Part shown: piece by piece, positions 26,712-39,233 of the stretch
Position numbering within the stretch: position 1 is the first letter of the stretch
Layout: every line of letters starts with the position of its first letter
Origin: Paludibacterium purpuratum
GTDB lineage: Bacteria > Pseudomonadota > Gammaproteobacteria > Burkholderiales > Chromobacteriaceae
DNA: 64,000 nt
Assembly (NCBI RefSeq): GCF_004363805.1
Contig: NZ_SNZP01000001.1
Coordinates: 62,001 to 126,000, forward strand
Reading direction: 5' to 3'
The notes under the pieces: generated by a model
The model's input: the letters and a program-made list of their open reading frames with translations, nothing else
What the model was told of the DNA's origin: nothing
The model's database searches: none
Made by a program: the position numbers and the translations under genes

Positions 26712-28001
26712 GTGGAAACCAACCGTAAAGTGACGCTCACTTACAGCGAAGGCAAAGATACGCTGGAGATGCCGGTTCTGGCCGGTTCGCTCGGGCCGGA
26801 CGTCGTCGACATCCGTAACTTTGCCAAGACCGGCATGTTCACCTTCGACCCGGGGTTTCTCGCCACCGCGAGCTGCGAATCGAAGATCACCTTCATCGAT
26901 GGCGATCTGGGCCAGCTCTACTATCGCGGCTACCCGATCGAACAGTTGGCCGAACATTCCGACTACCTGGAGTGCTGCTACTTGCTGATGAACGGCGAAC
27001 TGCCGACCGCCAAGCAGCGCGAAGAATTCAGTTACACCATCATGCACCACACCATGGTGCACGAGCAGTTATCCAGCTTCTTCAAGGGCTTCCGCCGCGA
27101 CTCCCACCCGATGGCGATGATGGTCGGCGTGGTCGGCGCGCTGTCCGCGTTCTATCAGGACAGCCTGGATATTTCCAACCCCGATCACCGCAAGGTGGCC
27201 AAGTTCCGTCTGATCTCCAAGATCCCGACGATCGCCGCCATGTGTTTCCGCTACTCGATCGGTGCGCCGTTCATGTATCCGCGCAACAACCTGTCCTATA
27301 GCGCCAACTTCCTGCACATGATGTTCGCCACCCCGTGCGAACCGTACGAGCCGAACCCGGTGCTGGTACGCGCGCTGGATCGTATTCTGATCCTGCATGC
27401 CGACCACGAGCAGAACGCCTCCACGTCGACCGTGCGCCTGGCCGGTTCCTCCGGCGCCAACCCGTTCGCCTGCGTCGCCGCCGGTATCGCCTGCCTGTGG
27501 GGCCCGGCCCATGGCGGCGCCAACGAAGCGGTGCTGAAGATGCTGGACGAGATCGGCTCCGAGGACAACATCGAAGAATTCATCCAGGGCGTGAAGGACA
27601 AGCGCTATCGCCTGATGGGCTTCGGCCACCGCGTGTACAAGAACATGGATCCGCGCGCCAGCATCATGCGCGAGACTTGCCACGATGTGCTGCAGGAACT
27701 GGGTTTGCACGACGATCCGAAGTTCAAGTTGGCGATGAAGTTGGAACAAATCGCGCTCAGCGACCCGTACTTCGTCGAGCGCAAGCTGTATCCGAACGTC
27801 GACTTCTACTCCGGCATCGTGCTGGCCGCGCTGAATATCCCGGTTTCGATGTTCACCGTGATCTTCGCGTTGGCGCGCACCGTGGGCTGGATCAGCCACT
27901 GGGACGAAATGCTGTCCGACCCGCAACAGAAGATCGGCCGTCCGCGCCAGCTGTACACCGGTGCGCCGCGTCGCGATTACGTGCCGGTCACCAAGCGCTA
28001 A
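26712..28001 (+). CDS. gltA: Citrate synthase (type II)
   Basis: The 429-residue enzyme condenses acetyl-CoA and oxaloacetate. It starts with GTG 26712 preceded by GGGAG about 7 nt upstream. Catalytic blocks [34 protein letters not shown] and [13 protein letters not shown] are present. The N-terminal small domain typical of NADH-sensitive hexameric type II enzymes is included. Contiguous with sdhCDABE and followed by sucA after 161 bp. Confidence 0.97.
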   Translation: METNRKVTLTYSEGKDTLEMPVLAGSLGPDVVDIRNFAKTGMFTFDPGFLATASCESKITFIDGDLGQLYYRGYPIEQLAEHSDYLECCYLLMNGELPTAKQREEFSYTIMHHTMVHEQLSSFFKGFRRDSHPMAMMVGVVGALSAFYQDSLDISNPDHRKVAKFRLISKIPTIAAMCFRYSIGAPFMYPRNNLSYSANFLHMMFATPCEPYEPNPVLVRALDRILILHADHEQNASTSTVRLAGSSGANPFACVAAGIACLWGPAHGGANEAVLKMLDEIGSEDNIEEFIQGVKDKRYRLMGFGHRVYKNMDPRASIMRETCHDVLQELGLHDDPKFKLAMKLEQIALSDPYFVERKLYPNVDFYSGIVLAALNIPVSMFTVIFALARTVGWISHWDEMLSDPQQKIGRPRQLYTGAPRRDYVPVTKR

Positions 28002-28162
28002 ACGGAGGGTAGGGAGTTGGGCGTAGCTCGCATTCGCCGCAGGCAATGCGACATGCCCGCCCACTCCCCCCAAGAGTCTTACGTCGATCGCGGCGTTTTG
28101 CCGCCGCCATCGCCATAACGCTTTTACCACGCTGCAGCCAAGACAAAACAAAGGACCGAACC

Positions 28163-30991
28163 ATGATGCAAAGCATGTACAGTCATTCCTACCTGTTCGG
28201 TGGGAATGCACCGTTCATCGAGGAGCTGTACGAACAGTATCTTGCCGATCCGAACGCTATCGACGAACAGTGGCGCGCCTACTTCGACAAGCTCGCCCAG
28301 GCGCCGGGCGCGAGCGAGCGCGATGTGCCGCACTTGCCGATCCAGGAATCGTTCATCCAACTGGCGAAACAGCCGTCGGCCGCGCGCGGCAAGAGCGCGG
28401 TCGCCGAGTGGGAGTCGATGCAAAAGCAGGTCGGCGTACTGAAGCTGATCTCGGCCTATCGCGTGTTGGGGGCACGCCAGGCCAATCTGGATCCGCTGAT
28501 GCGCATGGATCAGCACGCGGCGCCTGAACTCGATCCGGCCAACCATGGCCTGGGCGACGCCGACATGGCGGTGCAGTTCAACGTCGGCTCGTTGGTTGGG
28601 CCGCAGCGCCTGCCGCTGTCGGAGATTCTGGCGCGCCTGAAGCAGACCTACTGCGGCAGCATCGGTTTCGAGTACATGCATTTGACCGATTCGCAAGAAA
28701 AGCATTGGCTGCAGCATCGCTTCGAGGCCGATTTGTCGACGCCGCGTTTCGACGCCGCCCGCAAAAAGCGCATCCTCAAGCAGATCACCGCCGCCGAGAC
28801 GCTGGAACGCTATCTGCACACCAAGTATGTCGGCCAGAAGCGCTTCTCGCTCGAGGGTGGCGAAAGCGCCATCGTCGCGCTCGATCACCTGATCCAGAAT
28901 GCCGGCCAGCACGGCACGCAGGAACTGATCATCGGTATGGCCCACCGTGGCCGCCTGAACGTGCTGGTCAATACGCTGGGCAAGCTGCCGCGCGATCTGT
29001 TCGCCGAGTTCGAGGGTAAGAAGACCTCCGACCTGGCTTCGGGCGACGTCAAATACCATATGGGTTTCTCCAGCGATATTCCGACGCCGTCGGGCCCGAT
29101 GCACGTCTCGCTGGCGTTCAACCCCTCGCACCTGGAAATCGTCAATCCGGTGGTCGAGGGCTCGGTGCGTGCCCGCCAGGAGCATCGCAACGACAGCGAA
29201 CGCAAGCAGGCGGTGCCGGTGCTGATTCACGGCGACTCCGCGTTTGCCGGCCTGGGCGTCAACCAAGGTACGTTCAACCTGTCGCAGACCCGTGGCTACG
29301 GCACCGGCGGCACGATCCACCTGGTGATCAACAACCAAGTGGGCTTCACCACCTCGGATACGCGCGACGTCCGCTCGACGCTGTACTGCACCGACGTGGC
29401 CAAGATGGTCGAAGCGCCGATTTTCCACGTTAACGGCGACGATCCGGAAGCCGTGTGCTACGTGACGCAGCTGGCGCTCGATTACCGCATGGCCTTCAAG
29501 AAGGATGTGGTCATCGATATGGTCTGCTATCGCAAGCTCGGCCATAACGAGGGCGACGATCCGTTCCTGACCCAGCCGATGATGTACAAGCGCATCGCCA
29601 AGCACGAGGGCGCCCGCGCGTTGTACGCCAACCGTCTGATCGCCGACGGCGTGATCGGCAAGGACGAGGCCGATGGCCTGATCAAGGCTTATCGCGATGC
29701 GCTGGACAAGGGCGAGCATGTCGAACAGACCGTGCTGTCCAACTACAAGCGCGAGCATGCCAACGACTGGAGCCATTTCATCGGCACCCACTGGGCGCAT
29801 CCGACCGACACGTCGTTGCCGTTGGCCGATCTGCAACGTCTGGCCGATAAGGTCACCTCGGTACCGGAAGGCTTCAAGCTGCATCCGACAGTCGAGAAGG
29901 TGATCAACGCGCGCCGCGCCATGGCCGAGGGCAAGCAGGACGTCGACTGGGGCATGGCCGAAACCCTGGCCTATGCGTCGCTGGTGACCAACGGTTATTC
30001 GGTGCGGCTGTCCGGCGAGGACTCCGGTCGCGGCACCTTCGCTCACCGCCATTCGGTGCTGCACGATCAGAACCGCGAGCGCTGGGATCAAGGCACCTAT
30101 GTGCCGTTGCGCAATATGGCCGAGGGTCAGGGCAATTTCCTGGTGATCGACTCCATTCTCAACGAAGAAGCGGTGTTGGCCTACGAGTACGGCTATGCCT
30201 GTTCGGCGCCGAACGATCTGGTGATCTGGGAGGCGCAGTTCGGCGATTTCGCCAACGGCGCGCAAGTCGCCATCGACCAATTCATTTCCTCGGGCGAGAC
30301 CAAGTGGGGCCGCTTGTGCGGTCTGGGCCTGATTCTGCCGCACGGCTACGACGGTCAGGGTCCGGAGCACTCGTCCGCCCGCCTGGAGCGCTGGCTGCAA
30401 CTGTGCGCCGAGCACAACATCCAGGTGATCATGCCGTCCGAGGCCGGCCAGATGTTCCACCTGCTGCGTCGCCAGATCCTGCGCCCGTATCGCAAGCCGC
30501 TGATCATCTTCCTATCCAAGCGCCTGCTGCGCTACAAGGATTCGATGAGCCCGATCGAGTCGCTGACCACGGGCGGTTTCCGCCCGGTGATCGGCGACAG
30601 CACCGTGGCCGACCCGAAGAAGGTCAAGCGCGTGCTGCTGTGCGCCGGGCAGGTGTATTACGACCTGTTCAACGCCCGCCGCGACCGCGGCTTGGACAAA
30701 GACATCGCCATCGTGCGCATCGAACAGCTCTATCCGTTCCCGACCGAGCAAGTCGCCGCCGAGCTGGCACGCTACTCCACGGCGCGCGAAGTACTTTGGG
30801 TACAGGAAGAGCCGCGCAACCAGGGGGCCTGGTATCAGATTCGCCACCGGCTGGAGGGGCTGTTGATCGGCAAGCAGACGCTGGCGTTCGCCGGTCGTCC
30901 GTCCTCCGCGTCGCCTGCCGTCGGTTACATGAGCAAGCATGTCGCGCAGCTCAAGGCCTTTATCGATGACGCCATGACCCTTACCAAGTAA
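28163..30991 (+). CDS. sucA: 2-oxoglutarate dehydrogenase E1 component
   Basis: Thiamine-diphosphate-dependent decarboxylase of the 2-oxoglutarate dehydrogenase complex. From ATG 28163 (next ATG 28166) it has 942 residues, close to the E. coli 933, with the N-terminal E2-binding region ([18 protein letters not shown]) and conserved blocks [21 protein letters not shown] and [18 protein letters not shown] (ThDP/Mg site). A 778-residue minus-strand ORF over it is a codon-bias shadow. The extra in-frame sequence from 28046 is untranslated leader. Confidence 0.97.
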   Translation: MMQSMYSHSYLFGGNAPFIEELYEQYLADPNAIDEQWRAYFDKLAQAPGASERDVPHLPIQESFIQLAKQPSAARGKSAVAEWESMQKQVGVLKLISAYRVLGARQANLDPLMRMDQHAAPELDPANHGLGDADMAVQFNVGSLVGPQRLPLSEILARLKQTYCGSIGFEYMHLTDSQEKHWLQHRFEADLSTPRFDAARKKRILKQITAAETLERYLHTKYVGQKRFSLEGGESAIVALDHLIQNAGQHGTQELIIGMAHRGRLNVLVNTLGKLPRDLFAEFEGKKTSDLASGDVKYHMGFSSDIPTPSGPMHVSLAFNPSHLEIVNPVVEGSVRARQEHRNDSERKQAVPVLIHGDSAFAGLGVNQGTFNLSQTRGYGTGGTIHLVINNQVGFTTSDTRDVRSTLYCTDVAKMVEAPIFHVNGDDPEAVCYVTQLALDYRMAFKKDVVIDMVCYRKLGHNEGDDPFLTQPMMYKRIAKHEGARALYANRLIADGVIGKDEADGLIKAYRDALDKGEHVEQTVLSNYKREHANDWSHFIGTHWAHPTDTSLPLADLQRLADKVTSVPEGFKLHPTVEKVINARRAMAEGKQDVDWGMAETLAYASLVTNGYSVRLSGEDSGRGTFAHRHSVLHDQNRERWDQGTYVPLRNMAEGQGNFLVIDSILNEEAVLAYEYGYACSAPNDLVIWEAQFGDFANGAQVAIDQFISSGETKWGRLCGLGLILPHGYDGQGPEHSSARLERWLQLCAEHNIQVIMPSEAGQMFHLLRRQILRPYRKPLIIFLSKRLLRYKDSMSPIESLTTGGFRPVIGDSTVADPKKVKRVLLCAGQVYYDLFNARRDRGLDKDIAIVRIEQLYPFPTEQVAAELARYSTAREVLWVQEEPRNQGAWYQIRHRLEGLLIGKQTLAFAGRPSSASPAVGYMSKHVAQLKAFIDDAMTLTK

Positions 30992-31010
30992 GGCACGAGA
31001 CAAAAAAACC

Positions 31011-31030
31011 CGCGGGGCTGCGCCCCCGCG
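31011..31030 (+). other. GC hairpin between sucA and sucB
   Basis: CGCGGGG / CCCCGCG stem with a 6-nt loop ending just before the sucB ribosome binding site. No T tract follows, so it may tune processing or sucB translation rather than terminate. Confidence 0.4.
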
Positions 31031-31044
31031 CAATGGAGAAGAAG

Positions 31045-32304
31045 ATGCTGATCGAAGTCAAAGTCCCGCAATTGCCGGAATCGGTTTCCGAAGCCACGCT
31101 GATGACCTGGCACAAGAAGGTGGGTGAGTCCGTCAACCGCGACGAAAACCTGATCGACCTGGAAACCGACAAGGTCGTGCTGGAGCTGCCGGCGCCTCAG
31201 GCCGGCGTGATCGTCAAGATCGTCGAAGCCGATGGCGCGACCGTGGTGTCCGGCCAGTTGCTGGCGCAGATCGATACCGAAGCGGTGGCAGGCGTCGCCG
31301 CCGCGGCGCCGGCCGCGGCTTCTGCTGCAGCACCCGCCGCTGTCGCCGCGGCGCCGGGTGGGGCCGCCATGCCGTCGGCCGCCAAGCTCGCCGCGGAGAG
31401 CGGTGTCGACCTGTCCCAGGTCGCCGGTAGCGGCCGCGATGGCCGTATCCTCAAGGAAGACGTGCAGGCCGCCGCCAAGGCGCCGGTTGTCCCGGCCGCT
31501 GCGCCGGCCCAGGCCGGTCCGGTGTTGGCCAAGAGCGCACCGGCCGGCGGCGCCGCGCTGGCAAGCACCCCGCCGGCAGTCAATGTCGCGGGCCTGTTGG
31601 CCGATCGGCCGGAACAGCGCGTACCGATGTCGCGTCTGCGCCAACGCGTTGCCGAGCGTTTGGTGATGTCGCAACAAACCAACGCCATCCTGACCACCTT
31701 CAACGAAGTCAACATGAAGCCGGTCATGGATCTGCGCAACAAGTACAAGGAAAAGTTCGAGAAGGAGCACGGCGTCAAGCTGGGCTTCATGTCGTTCTTC
31801 GTCAAGGCCGCCGTGGCCGCCTTGAAGAAATTCCCGGTGGTCAATGCCTCGATCGACGGCAACGACATCATCTATCACGGCTACTTCGACATCGGTATCG
31901 CCGTCGGCAGCCCGCGCGGTCTGGTCGTGCCGATTCTGCGCAATGCGGATCAACTGAGCATCGCCGAGATCGAACGCCAGATCGCCGATTTCGCGGTCAA
32001 GGCCCGCGACGGCAAGCTCGCGCTGGAAGACCTGACCGGCGGTACCTTCTCCGTCACCAACGGCGGTACGTTCGGCTCGATGATGTCGACCCCGATCATC
32101 AACCCGCCGCAATCGGCGATCCTCGGCATGCATGCCACCAAGGAGCGTGCGGTGGTCGAGAACGGTCAGGTGGTGGTGCGGCCGATGATGTATCTGGCCC
32201 TGTCCTACGACCACCGTATCATCGACGGTCGCGAAGCCGTGCTGACGCTGGTAACCATCAAGGATCTGCTGGAAGATCCCGCGCGTCTGATCCTGGATCT
32301 GTAA
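31045..32304 (+). CDS. sucB: Dihydrolipoyl succinyltransferase (E2)
   Basis: From ATG 31045, with GGAG 6 nt upstream, the product is 419 residues. An N-terminal lipoyl domain has the modified lysine in [10 protein letters not shown], then an Ala/Pro-rich linker, a peripheral-subunit binding domain ([29 protein letters not shown]) and the catalytic acyltransferase domain ending with [13 protein letters not shown], whose His/Asp are catalytic. It forms the core of the 2-oxoglutarate dehydrogenase complex with SucA and Lpd. Confidence 0.96.
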   Translation: MLIEVKVPQLPESVSEATLMTWHKKVGESVNRDENLIDLETDKVVLELPAPQAGVIVKIVEADGATVVSGQLLAQIDTEAVAGVAAAAPAAASAAAPAAVAAAPGGAAMPSAAKLAAESGVDLSQVAGSGRDGRILKEDVQAAAKAPVVPAAAPAQAGPVLAKSAPAGGAALASTPPAVNVAGLLADRPEQRVPMSRLRQRVAERLVMSQQTNAILTTFNEVNMKPVMDLRNKYKEKFEKEHGVKLGFMSFFVKAAVAALKKFPVVNASIDGNDIIYHGYFDIGIAVGSPRGLVVPILRNADQLSIAEIERQIADFAVKARDGKLALEDLTGGTFSVTNGGTFGSMMSTPIINPPQSAILGMHATKERAVVENGQVVVRPMMYLALSYDHRIIDGREAVLTLVTIKDLLEDPARLILDL

Positions 32305-32389
32305 TCGACGCGGGCTCGGGGCGCGGCATGGGGCGATCCCCCCGCCGCGCCCCGCATCACGATTTGCGTTTCTCCTTCAAGGAAGACTT

Positions 32390-33817
32390 ATGAGTCAGGA
32401 ATTTGATGTCGTAGTGATCGGCGCCGGCCCCGGCGGCTATATCGCCGCCATCCGCGCTGCGCAACTCGGTTTCAAGACCGCATGCATCGATGCCTACAAG
32501 GGACCGGATGGCCAGCCGGCATTGGGCGGAACCTGCCTGAACGTGGGTTGCATCCCCTCCAAGGCGCTGTTGCAGTCGTCCGAGCACTTTCATGCGCTCA
32601 ACCATGGCTTCGCCGAGCATGGCATCAACGTCAAGGGCGCCAGCTTCGACCCGGCGCAGATGGTCGCGCGCAAGGATGGCATCGTGCAGAAGCTGACCGC
32701 CGGCGTTGCCTTCCTGTTTAAGAAAAACAAGATCGCCAACCTGCACGGGCTGGGCAGTTTGAAGGGCCGTGCCGACGAGAAGTGGCAGATCGAAGTGCGC
32801 GACGGCGACAAGGTCGAGACCGTCTCCGCCAGCCATGTGATCGTCGCCACCGGTTCCCGTCCGCGCCCGCTGCCGGGGGTGGAAATCGACAACAAGACCG
32901 TGCTGGATAACACCGGCGCGCTGGCCATGGCCGCCACGCCCAAGCGTCTTGGCGTGATCGGCGCCGGTGTGATCGGCCTGGAAATGGGCTCGGTCTGGGC
33001 CCGTTTGGGTAGCGAGGTCACCATCCTGGAGGCACTGCCGACCTTCCTCGGCGCCGCGGATGCCCAGATCGCACGCGAAGCGCTGCGCACGTTGACCAAG
33101 GACACCGGGCTGAACATCCAGACCGGCGTCAAGATCGGCAACATCAAGACCGGCAAGACCGTGACCGTCGAGTACGAAAAGGACGGCAAGAGCGAAAGCC
33201 TGACCGTCGACAAGCTGATCGTCGCCATCGGCCGCGTGCCGAACACCGACGGCCTTGGCGCCGAAGCGGTGAATCTGCAGGTGGACGAACGCGGCTTCAT
33301 CGTGGTCGACGATAGCTGCCACACCAATCTGCCCAACGTCTGGGCCATCGGCGATGTGGTGCGCGGGCCGATGCTGGCGCACAAAGCGATGGAAGAGGGC
33401 GTGGCCGTGGCCGAACGCATTGCCGGCCAGAAGCCGCACGTCGATTTCGGTTCGATCCCGTGGGTGATCTATACCTCGCCGGAAATCGCCTGGGTCGGCA
33501 AGACCGAAGAGCAGCTCAAGGCCGCGGGTATTGCCTACAAGAAAGGCACGGCGCCGTTCGCTCCCAACGGTCGTGCGCTTGGCATGGGGCAGGCGCAAGG
33601 CACGGTCAAGATTCTGGCCGACGCCGAAACCGACCGCATCCTCGGCATGCACGTCATCGGGCCGATGGCATCCGAATTGGTGACCGAGGGCGTGCTGTCG
33701 CTGGAATTCAAAGCGGCGAGCGAGGATATCGCCCGCATCGTGCACGCGCACCCGAGCTTGTCCGAGGTGGTGCACGAAGCGGCGCTGGCCTGCGACAAGC
33801 GTGCGTTGCACGGTTGA
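32390..33817 (+). CDS. lpd: Dihydrolipoyl dehydrogenase (E3)
   Basis: The 475-residue flavoprotein reoxidises dihydrolipoamide with NAD. FAD motif [20 protein letters not shown], redox disulfide [18 protein letters not shown] motif [23 protein letters not shown] motif 2 [20 protein letters not shown] and the dimer-interface [13 protein letters not shown] with the catalytic His are all present. It lies within the suc genes, so it probably serves the 2-oxoglutarate complex; pyruvate dehydrogenase may have its own copy elsewhere. Confidence 0.96.
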   Translation: MSQEFDVVVIGAGPGGYIAAIRAAQLGFKTACIDAYKGPDGQPALGGTCLNVGCIPSKALLQSSEHFHALNHGFAEHGINVKGASFDPAQMVARKDGIVQKLTAGVAFLFKKNKIANLHGLGSLKGRADEKWQIEVRDGDKVETVSASHVIVATGSRPRPLPGVEIDNKTVLDNTGALAMAATPKRLGVIGAGVIGLEMGSVWARLGSEVTILEALPTFLGAADAQIAREALRTLTKDTGLNIQTGVKIGNIKTGKTVTVEYEKDGKSESLTVDKLIVAIGRVPNTDGLGAEAVNLQVDERGFIVVDDSCHTNLPNVWAIGDVVRGPMLAHKAMEEGVAVAERIAGQKPHVDFGSIPWVIYTSPEIAWVGKTEEQLKAAGIAYKKGTAPFAPNGRALGMGQAQGTVKILADAETDRILGMHVIGPMASELVTEGVLSLEFKAASEDIARIVHAHPSLSEVVHEAALACDKRALHG

Positions 33818-33923
33818 CCAATGAAATACCGGGCGGGGACTTTCCGCCCTTGAAGAAGCTGCAAATCAGCCACCATCTGGCACGGCGGTGCGAGCCGCCG
33901 GCCCAGTGAAAAGGAAACCATAG

Positions 33924-35090
33924 ATGAACCTCCACGAATACCAAGCGAAAGCGCTGTTGGCCAAGTACGGTCTGCCGGTGCAGCAGGGCGTGTTGGCGGC
34001 GACGCCTGAAGAAGCCGCAGCCGCGTTCGACACGCTCGGCGGCAAATTCGCCGTGATCAAGGCCCAAGTGCATGCCGGCGGTCGCGGCAAAGCCGGCGGC
34101 GTCAAAGTGGTCAAGAGCCGCGAAGAAGCCACCGATGTGACCAAGTCGTTGCTGGGCACCCGGCTGGTGACCTATCAGACCGACGCACTGGGACAGCCGG
34201 TGAACTCGGTGCTGGTGTGCGAAGACATGTACCCGGTCGAGCGCGAACTGTACTTGGGCGCCGTGGTCGACCGCGGTAGCCGCCGCGTCACCTTCATGGC
34301 CTCCACCGAAGGCGGTGTGGAAATCGAGAAGGTGGCCGAGGAAACCCCGGAAAAGATCATCAAGGTGACCGTCGACCCGCTGGTCGGCATGCAGCCGTGC
34401 CAGGCGCGCGAAGTGGCTTTTGCCCTGAATCTCAAGGGTGAACAGATCGCCGCCTTCACCAAGCTGATGCTCGGCGCCTACCAGGCCTTCGTGGACAACG
34501 ATTTCGCCCTGTTCGAAATCAACCCGCTGGCGGTACGCGCCAACGGTGCGCTGGCTTGCGTGGACGCCAAGATCGGTATCGACAGCAATGCGCTGTATCG
34601 CCACCCGGAGCTGTCGATTCAACGCGACAAGAGCCAGGAAAACGAGCGCGAGCTCAAGGCCTCCGAGTTCGATCTGAACTACGTCGCGCTGGAAGGCAAT
34701 ATCGGCTGCATGGTCAACGGCGCCGGTCTGGCGATGGCGACCATGGACATCATCAAGCTCTACGGCGGTCAACCGGCCAACTTCCTCGACGTGGGCGGCG
34801 GCGCCACCAAGGAGCGCGTGATCGAGGCGTTCAAGCTGATCCTGGCCGATCCGTCGGTGGAAGGCGTGCTGATCAACATCTTCGGCGGCATCGTTCGTTG
34901 TGACATGATTGCCGAAGCCATCATCGCCGCGGTCAAGGAAGTGCATGTGACCGTGCCGGTCGTGGTGCGTCTGGAAGGCAATAATGCGGAATTGGGCGCC
35001 AAGCTCTTGTCCGAGTCCGGTCTGAAGCTGACGCCGGCCGATGGCCTCGCCGACGCCGCCGGCAAGATCGTGGCCGCCGTCAAAGCCTAA
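33924..35090 (+). CDS. sucC: Succinyl-CoA synthetase beta subunit (ADP-forming)
   Basis: The 388-residue subunit has the N-terminal ATP-grasp fold ([36 protein letters not shown]) and the C-terminal CoA-ligase domain with [12 protein letters not shown] and [10 protein letters not shown]. It converts succinyl-CoA to succinate with ATP formation together with SucD, 23 bp downstream. Confidence 0.97.
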   Translation: MNLHEYQAKALLAKYGLPVQQGVLAATPEEAAAAFDTLGGKFAVIKAQVHAGGRGKAGGVKVVKSREEATDVTKSLLGTRLVTYQTDALGQPVNSVLVCEDMYPVERELYLGAVVDRGSRRVTFMASTEGGVEIEKVAEETPEKIIKVTVDPLVGMQPCQAREVAFALNLKGEQIAAFTKLMLGAYQAFVDNDFALFEINPLAVRANGALACVDAKIGIDSNALYRHPELSIQRDKSQENERELKASEFDLNYVALEGNIGCMVNGAGLAMATMDIIKLYGGQPANFLDVGGGATKERVIEAFKLILADPSVEGVLINIFGGIVRCDMIAEAIIAAVKEVHVTVPVVVRLEGNNAELGAKLLSESGLKLTPADGLADAAGKIVAAVKA

Positions 35091-35113
35091 CCCAGCACAA
35101 AAAGGACAGAACA

Positions 35114-36001
<888 letters not shown>

Positions 36002-36023
36002 GCCCGCAGGATCTAGCAAAGAC

Positions 36024-36054
36024 AAAGCGCCGGCATGATGCCGGCGCTTTTTTT
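36024..36054 (+). terminator. Terminator closing the TCA block
   Basis: 13-bp inverted repeat AAAGCGCCGGCAT / ATGCCGGCGCTTT followed by a run of T to 36054. Confidence 0.95.
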
Positions 36055-36104
36055 GTGGGAGCGGCTTGAGCCGCGATGGCCGCCGCGGTTAAAACCGCTC
36101 CCAC
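36055..36104. repeat. REP-like palindromic element
   Basis: GTGGGAGCGG at 36055-36064 pairs with CCGCTCCCAC at 36095-36104, enclosing a nested GCGGCTTGAGCCGCGA stem. Related pieces occur near 54221, 57701 and 58241 in intergenic DNA, as expected for a dispersed REP-type repeat. Confidence 0.7.
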
Positions 36105-36115
36105 GGCCGACGTTG

Positions 36116-37336
36116 CTACTTCCAGCACCGCACACCCAGCGCGGCCAACGAAGCAACGGCCGCAAGCCCAGTCACGCCGAGCCAGCCATGGCTCGCCAGC
36201 AACCAGCTGCCGCTGACCGAGCCCGCCGCCATGCCGATGAACATCCCGACGAACAGCACGGCGTTGAGCCGGCTGCGCGCCGCCGGGTCGATCCGGTAGA
36301 TCACCGACTGGTGTGCGATCAGGCTGGCTTGCACGCCCAGGTCGAATAGCACCGTACCGATGCCGAGCGCGATCAATTGCGCCGTGGCCGGCCAGGTCGT
36401 AGCCAAGCTCAGCAGTGCGAAAGCGATGATGGCAAGCCCCGCGCCGATGCGCGTGACCACTTCCGGCCCGCGCCGATCCGCCATGTGGCCGGCCAGCGGC
36501 GCGGCCAAAGCACCGGCGGCGCCGGCTAGACCGAAGGCGCCGGCCACGGCGCTGCCCAGATGGAACGGCGCATCGGCGAGCATCAGCGCCAGTGTCGACC
36601 AGAAGGCGCTGAAGCCCAGCGACAGCAGGCCTTGCGCGATCGCGGCGCGACGCAGTGCATCATGTCGCCGCCACAGCGTCCACAGTGACGCCAATAAGGC
36701 GTGGTAGGGCAGGGTCGTCGTCGGACGCACATGGGGCAGGAAGCGACGAATCGCCAGGCTAATCAGCACAATGCTGCCCGCGGCGATGAAGAACATGGTG
36801 CGCCAGCCGAACTGCTCGGCCACCAGGCCGCTCACCACTCTTGAGAGCAAAATGCCGGTGAGCAAGCCGGTCATGACCGTACCGACCACCTTGCCACGCG
36901 CGGCTTCCGGCGACAGCGTGGCGGCGGCCGGCACGATGTCCTGCGCCATGGTCGCCATCAGCCCGATCATGAGCGAAGCGGGCAGCAAGGCGGCGAGCGA
37001 ATGGGACAGCGCCGCCAACAGCAGCGCCAGAACCAGCAGCATCGCCTTGACCAGCATGATATTGCGGCGGTCGTGACGGTCGCCCAGCGGCGCCAGTAGC
37101 AGAATGCCCAGCGCGTAGCCTAACTGGGTCAAAGTCGGAATCAAGCCGACGGCGCGGCTCGACGCGCCGATATCGCCGGCCATCACCCCCAACATCGGCT
37201 GGCTGTAGTACAGGCAAGCCACCGATAGGCCAGCAGCCACGGCCAGCAACAGAATCAGCGCGCGCGATAGGGGGTGTGCGGCCGTTTGCGAGATGGCCGG
37301 TGCTTCTTCGGCCGGTAGCACTTCGGTCGTGGACAT
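36116..37336 (-). CDS. MFS transporter (drug/sugar efflux type)
   Basis: A 406-residue, about 12-helix major facilitator protein. The start at 37336 is preferred because TGAGG lies about 7 nt upstream; the longer His-rich reading from 37393 lacks this. The MFS motif A-like LAPLGDRHDRRNIML lies between helices 2 and 3 and HMADRRGPEVVTRIG in the second half. It resembles AraJ/YbcL-type proton-driven exporters; the substrate is unknown. It diverges from a LysR gene with a palindromic site in between, a typical regulator-pump pair. Confidence 0.88.
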   Translation of the reverse strand: MSTTEVLPAEEAPAISQTAAHPLSRALILLLAVAAGLSVACLYYSQPMLGVMAGDIGASSRAVGLIPTLTQLGYALGILLLAPLGDRHDRRNIMLVKAMLLVLALLLAALSHSLAALLPASLMIGLMATMAQDIVPAAATLSPEAARGKVVGTVMTGLLTGILLSRVVSGLVAEQFGWRTMFFIAAGSIVLISLAIRRFLPHVRPTTTLPYHALLASLWTLWRRHDALRRAAIAQGLLSLGFSAFWSTLALMLADAPFHLGSAVAGAFGLAGAAGALAAPLAGHMADRRGPEVVTRIGAGLAIIAFALLSLATTWPATAQLIALGIGTVLFDLGVQASLIAHQSVIYRIDPAARSRLNAVLFVGMFIGMAAGSVSGSWLLASHGWLGVTGLAAVASLAALGVRCWK

Positions 37337-37406
37337 GATCAACCTCATGGAACGATGGATAACGTCTGCATGATGGCTGTGCGCGTGATGCATGGGTAGG
37401 TGCGCA

Positions 37407-37429
37407 AAATGTAGATTTGTTATACATTT
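37407..37429. promoter_or_regulatory. Candidate LysR operator (T-N11-A dyad)
   Basis: Perfect inverted repeat AAATGTA-N9-TACATTT located 5 bp before the LysR start and about 70 bp before the MFS start. It contains the T-N11-A pattern of LysR-type binding sites. Confidence 0.6.
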
Positions 37430-37434
37430 AACGT

Positions 37435-38433
37435 ATGACTATGAACGAAAAAACGCCAATGGCCCTGGATGACTCGCAAAGTAAGATCCCGAGCGGGACG
37501 CTGCTCTTGCCGCCGGGTACCGGCGATCGAATCGAACTGATGTTGACGTTCTTGCGTATCGTCGAAGCCGGCAACCTCTCCGCCGCGGCGGCGCAATTGG
37601 GCACCACCCAGCCCACCGTCAGCCGCCGCCTGCAAACCCTTGAACGTGCGCTGGGGCTGCGCTTGCTCCAGCGCACCACCCATACCATGCGCCTGACCCA
37701 GGACGGCGAGCGCTGCTACGAGCGCGCCAAGGAGCTGCTGGCCGGTTGGGCCCGCTTCGAATCGGAATTGAAAGGCGCACGCGAGGAGCCTGAAGGGACG
37801 CTACGGGTGATTGTGCCGCACGCCTTCGGTCAAGACCGGCTGGTCGGCCCGCTGGCCCGTTACCTGCAACAGCACGCCGGCATGACGGTGGAGTGGCTGC
37901 TGCACGACGATCGTGCCATTCACGACTACATCTCCGCCGGTATCGACTGTGCCATTCAGGTCGGCGAAGTGACCGACCCCGGACTGGTGGCTATTCCGCT
38001 AGGGCAGGTGCAGCGCATCGTCGTGGCCGCGCCGTCGCTATTGGCCGGGCGGGATGTGCCGCAGGACGCGGGCGAGTTGGCCAAGCTGCCTTGGCTCGCG
38101 CTGCACACCTACTATCGCAACGAGGTGCTACTGGAACACACCGTCAGCCATAAGCGCAAACGCCTGCAGATCAAGCCGCGTTTTAGCACCGACAGCCTGT
38201 ATGCCTTGCGCAGCGCCGCCATCCGCGGCCTAGGCGTCGGCATCGGCTCGCGCTGGGCGTTGACCGAGGCGTTGGCCAACGGCCAACTGGTCCAGTTGGT
38301 GCCGGAATGGCAGGCTGCCCCTCTGCCGGTAAGTCTGGTCTATCCCTACGCCCGCTTCTACCCAGCCCGGCTTCGGCGCTTCATTGACCTCATTCGTGCC
38401 GAAGGGGGGGCGCTTTTCGACAGTGCGGGTTAG
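37435..38433 (+). CDS. LysR-family transcriptional regulator (paired with MFS pump)
   Basis: The 332-residue protein has an unusual ~30-residue polar N-terminal extension before the LysR HTH (MLTFLRIVEAGNLSAAAAQLGTTQPTVSRRLQTLERALG) and a periplasmic-binding-protein-like effector domain. ATG 37435 or 37441 could start it; the true start may be internal. It probably controls the divergent pump and itself through the dyad at 37407-37429. It overlaps the convergent acetyltransferase gene by 4 bp. Confidence 0.88.
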   Translation: MTMNEKTPMALDDSQSKIPSGTLLLPPGTGDRIELMLTFLRIVEAGNLSAAAAQLGTTQPTVSRRLQTLERALGLRLLQRTTHTMRLTQDGERCYERAKELLAGWARFESELKGAREEPEGTLRVIVPHAFGQDRLVGPLARYLQQHAGMTVEWLLHDDRAIHDYISAGIDCAIQVGEVTDPGLVAIPLGQVQRIVVAAPSLLAGRDVPQDAGELAKLPWLALHTYYRNEVLLEHTVSHKRKRLQIKPRFSTDSLYALRSAAIRGLGVGIGSRWALTEALANGQLVQLVPEWQAAPLPVSLVYPYARFYPARLRRFIDLIRAEGGALFDSAG

Positions 38434-38954
38434 GACGCTGGGGGACAGGGGATGCGATAAATCACGGCGGTGTACTTCGGCTTCTCGCAGCGGTCGATCA
38501 CCATCCCGCCCAGCGACTCGGCGATGCCTCGACTGGGGCTGTTCTGCTCCGCCACCGGATAAGTGAAGCTGGCCGGGGGCATCGTTTGCGCTGCCCATTG
38601 CGCCACCAGTCGCACCGCTTCGCGGCCAAAGCCATGGCCGTGGCTGTCTTCGCGAATCCAGATGCCGAGTTCCGGACTGTCCTCCCGCAGGTGGTGCAAA
38701 CCGGCCAAGCCCAAGAAATGGTCATCGGCGCGCTGTCGTATCGCGAACACATAGTCCGTGCCATCCGCCATCGACGTTAACCACGACTGGTAGATCTGGT
38801 CGAACGATGCCCGGTTGGCGGGCGGATCCCACGACATAAAACGCGCCAGCGTCGGGGTGATGCAGCCGTAGGCCTCGCCGGCGTCGCTGGCGGTGAATGG
38901 CTGCAGCGATAATCGGATCGATTGAATGTGAATCTCGCGTGTTAATAGTGCCAT
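38430..38954 (-). CDS. GNAT-family N-acetyltransferase
   Basis: From ATG 38954, preceded by GAGGG, the product is 174 residues. It has the RimJ/RimL-type layout (RLSLQPFTASDAGEAYGCITPTLARFMSW) and the acetyl-CoA loop region GIWIREDSHGHGFGREAVRLVAQWA, followed by the NSPSRGIAESLGG motif. Acetylates an amine of unknown identity (protein N-terminus, antibiotic or small molecule). Confidence 0.85.
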   Translation of the reverse strand: MALLTREIHIQSIRLSLQPFTASDAGEAYGCITPTLARFMSWDPPANRASFDQIYQSWLTSMADGTDYVFAIRQRADDHFLGLAGLHHLREDSPELGIWIREDSHGHGFGREAVRLVAQWAAQTMPPASFTYPVAEQNSPSRGIAESLGGMVIDRCEKPKYTAVIYRIPCPPAS

Positions 38955-39233
38955 TTTTACCCTCATAGCTAGGTGCCGCCGTGACGTCGATCATGATCGT
39001 GAAATGATCTTTGAATAAGTATCGTACAGCAAATGGCTTAGGCGTATGAATCGAAAATATGCCTTTTTCATTGAGCGATGATTGGGAATCGCTGAGGCGT
39101 GAGAGTGATTGTCAATAATGATTTTGATGGTTTGAATTTGTGCAACCAAACCGCACTCTTGGTAAGATAAGCTTCAGCCGTAATATTACTGAATTAATAA
39201 GAAAATAAGAATTCAAAATAAAGGAAACAATCA

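Noticed and set aside
28124-30460. 778-residue minus-strand ORF
   Set aside because: Antisense shadow of sucA with no recognisable domain and His/Asp/Arg-rich composition.
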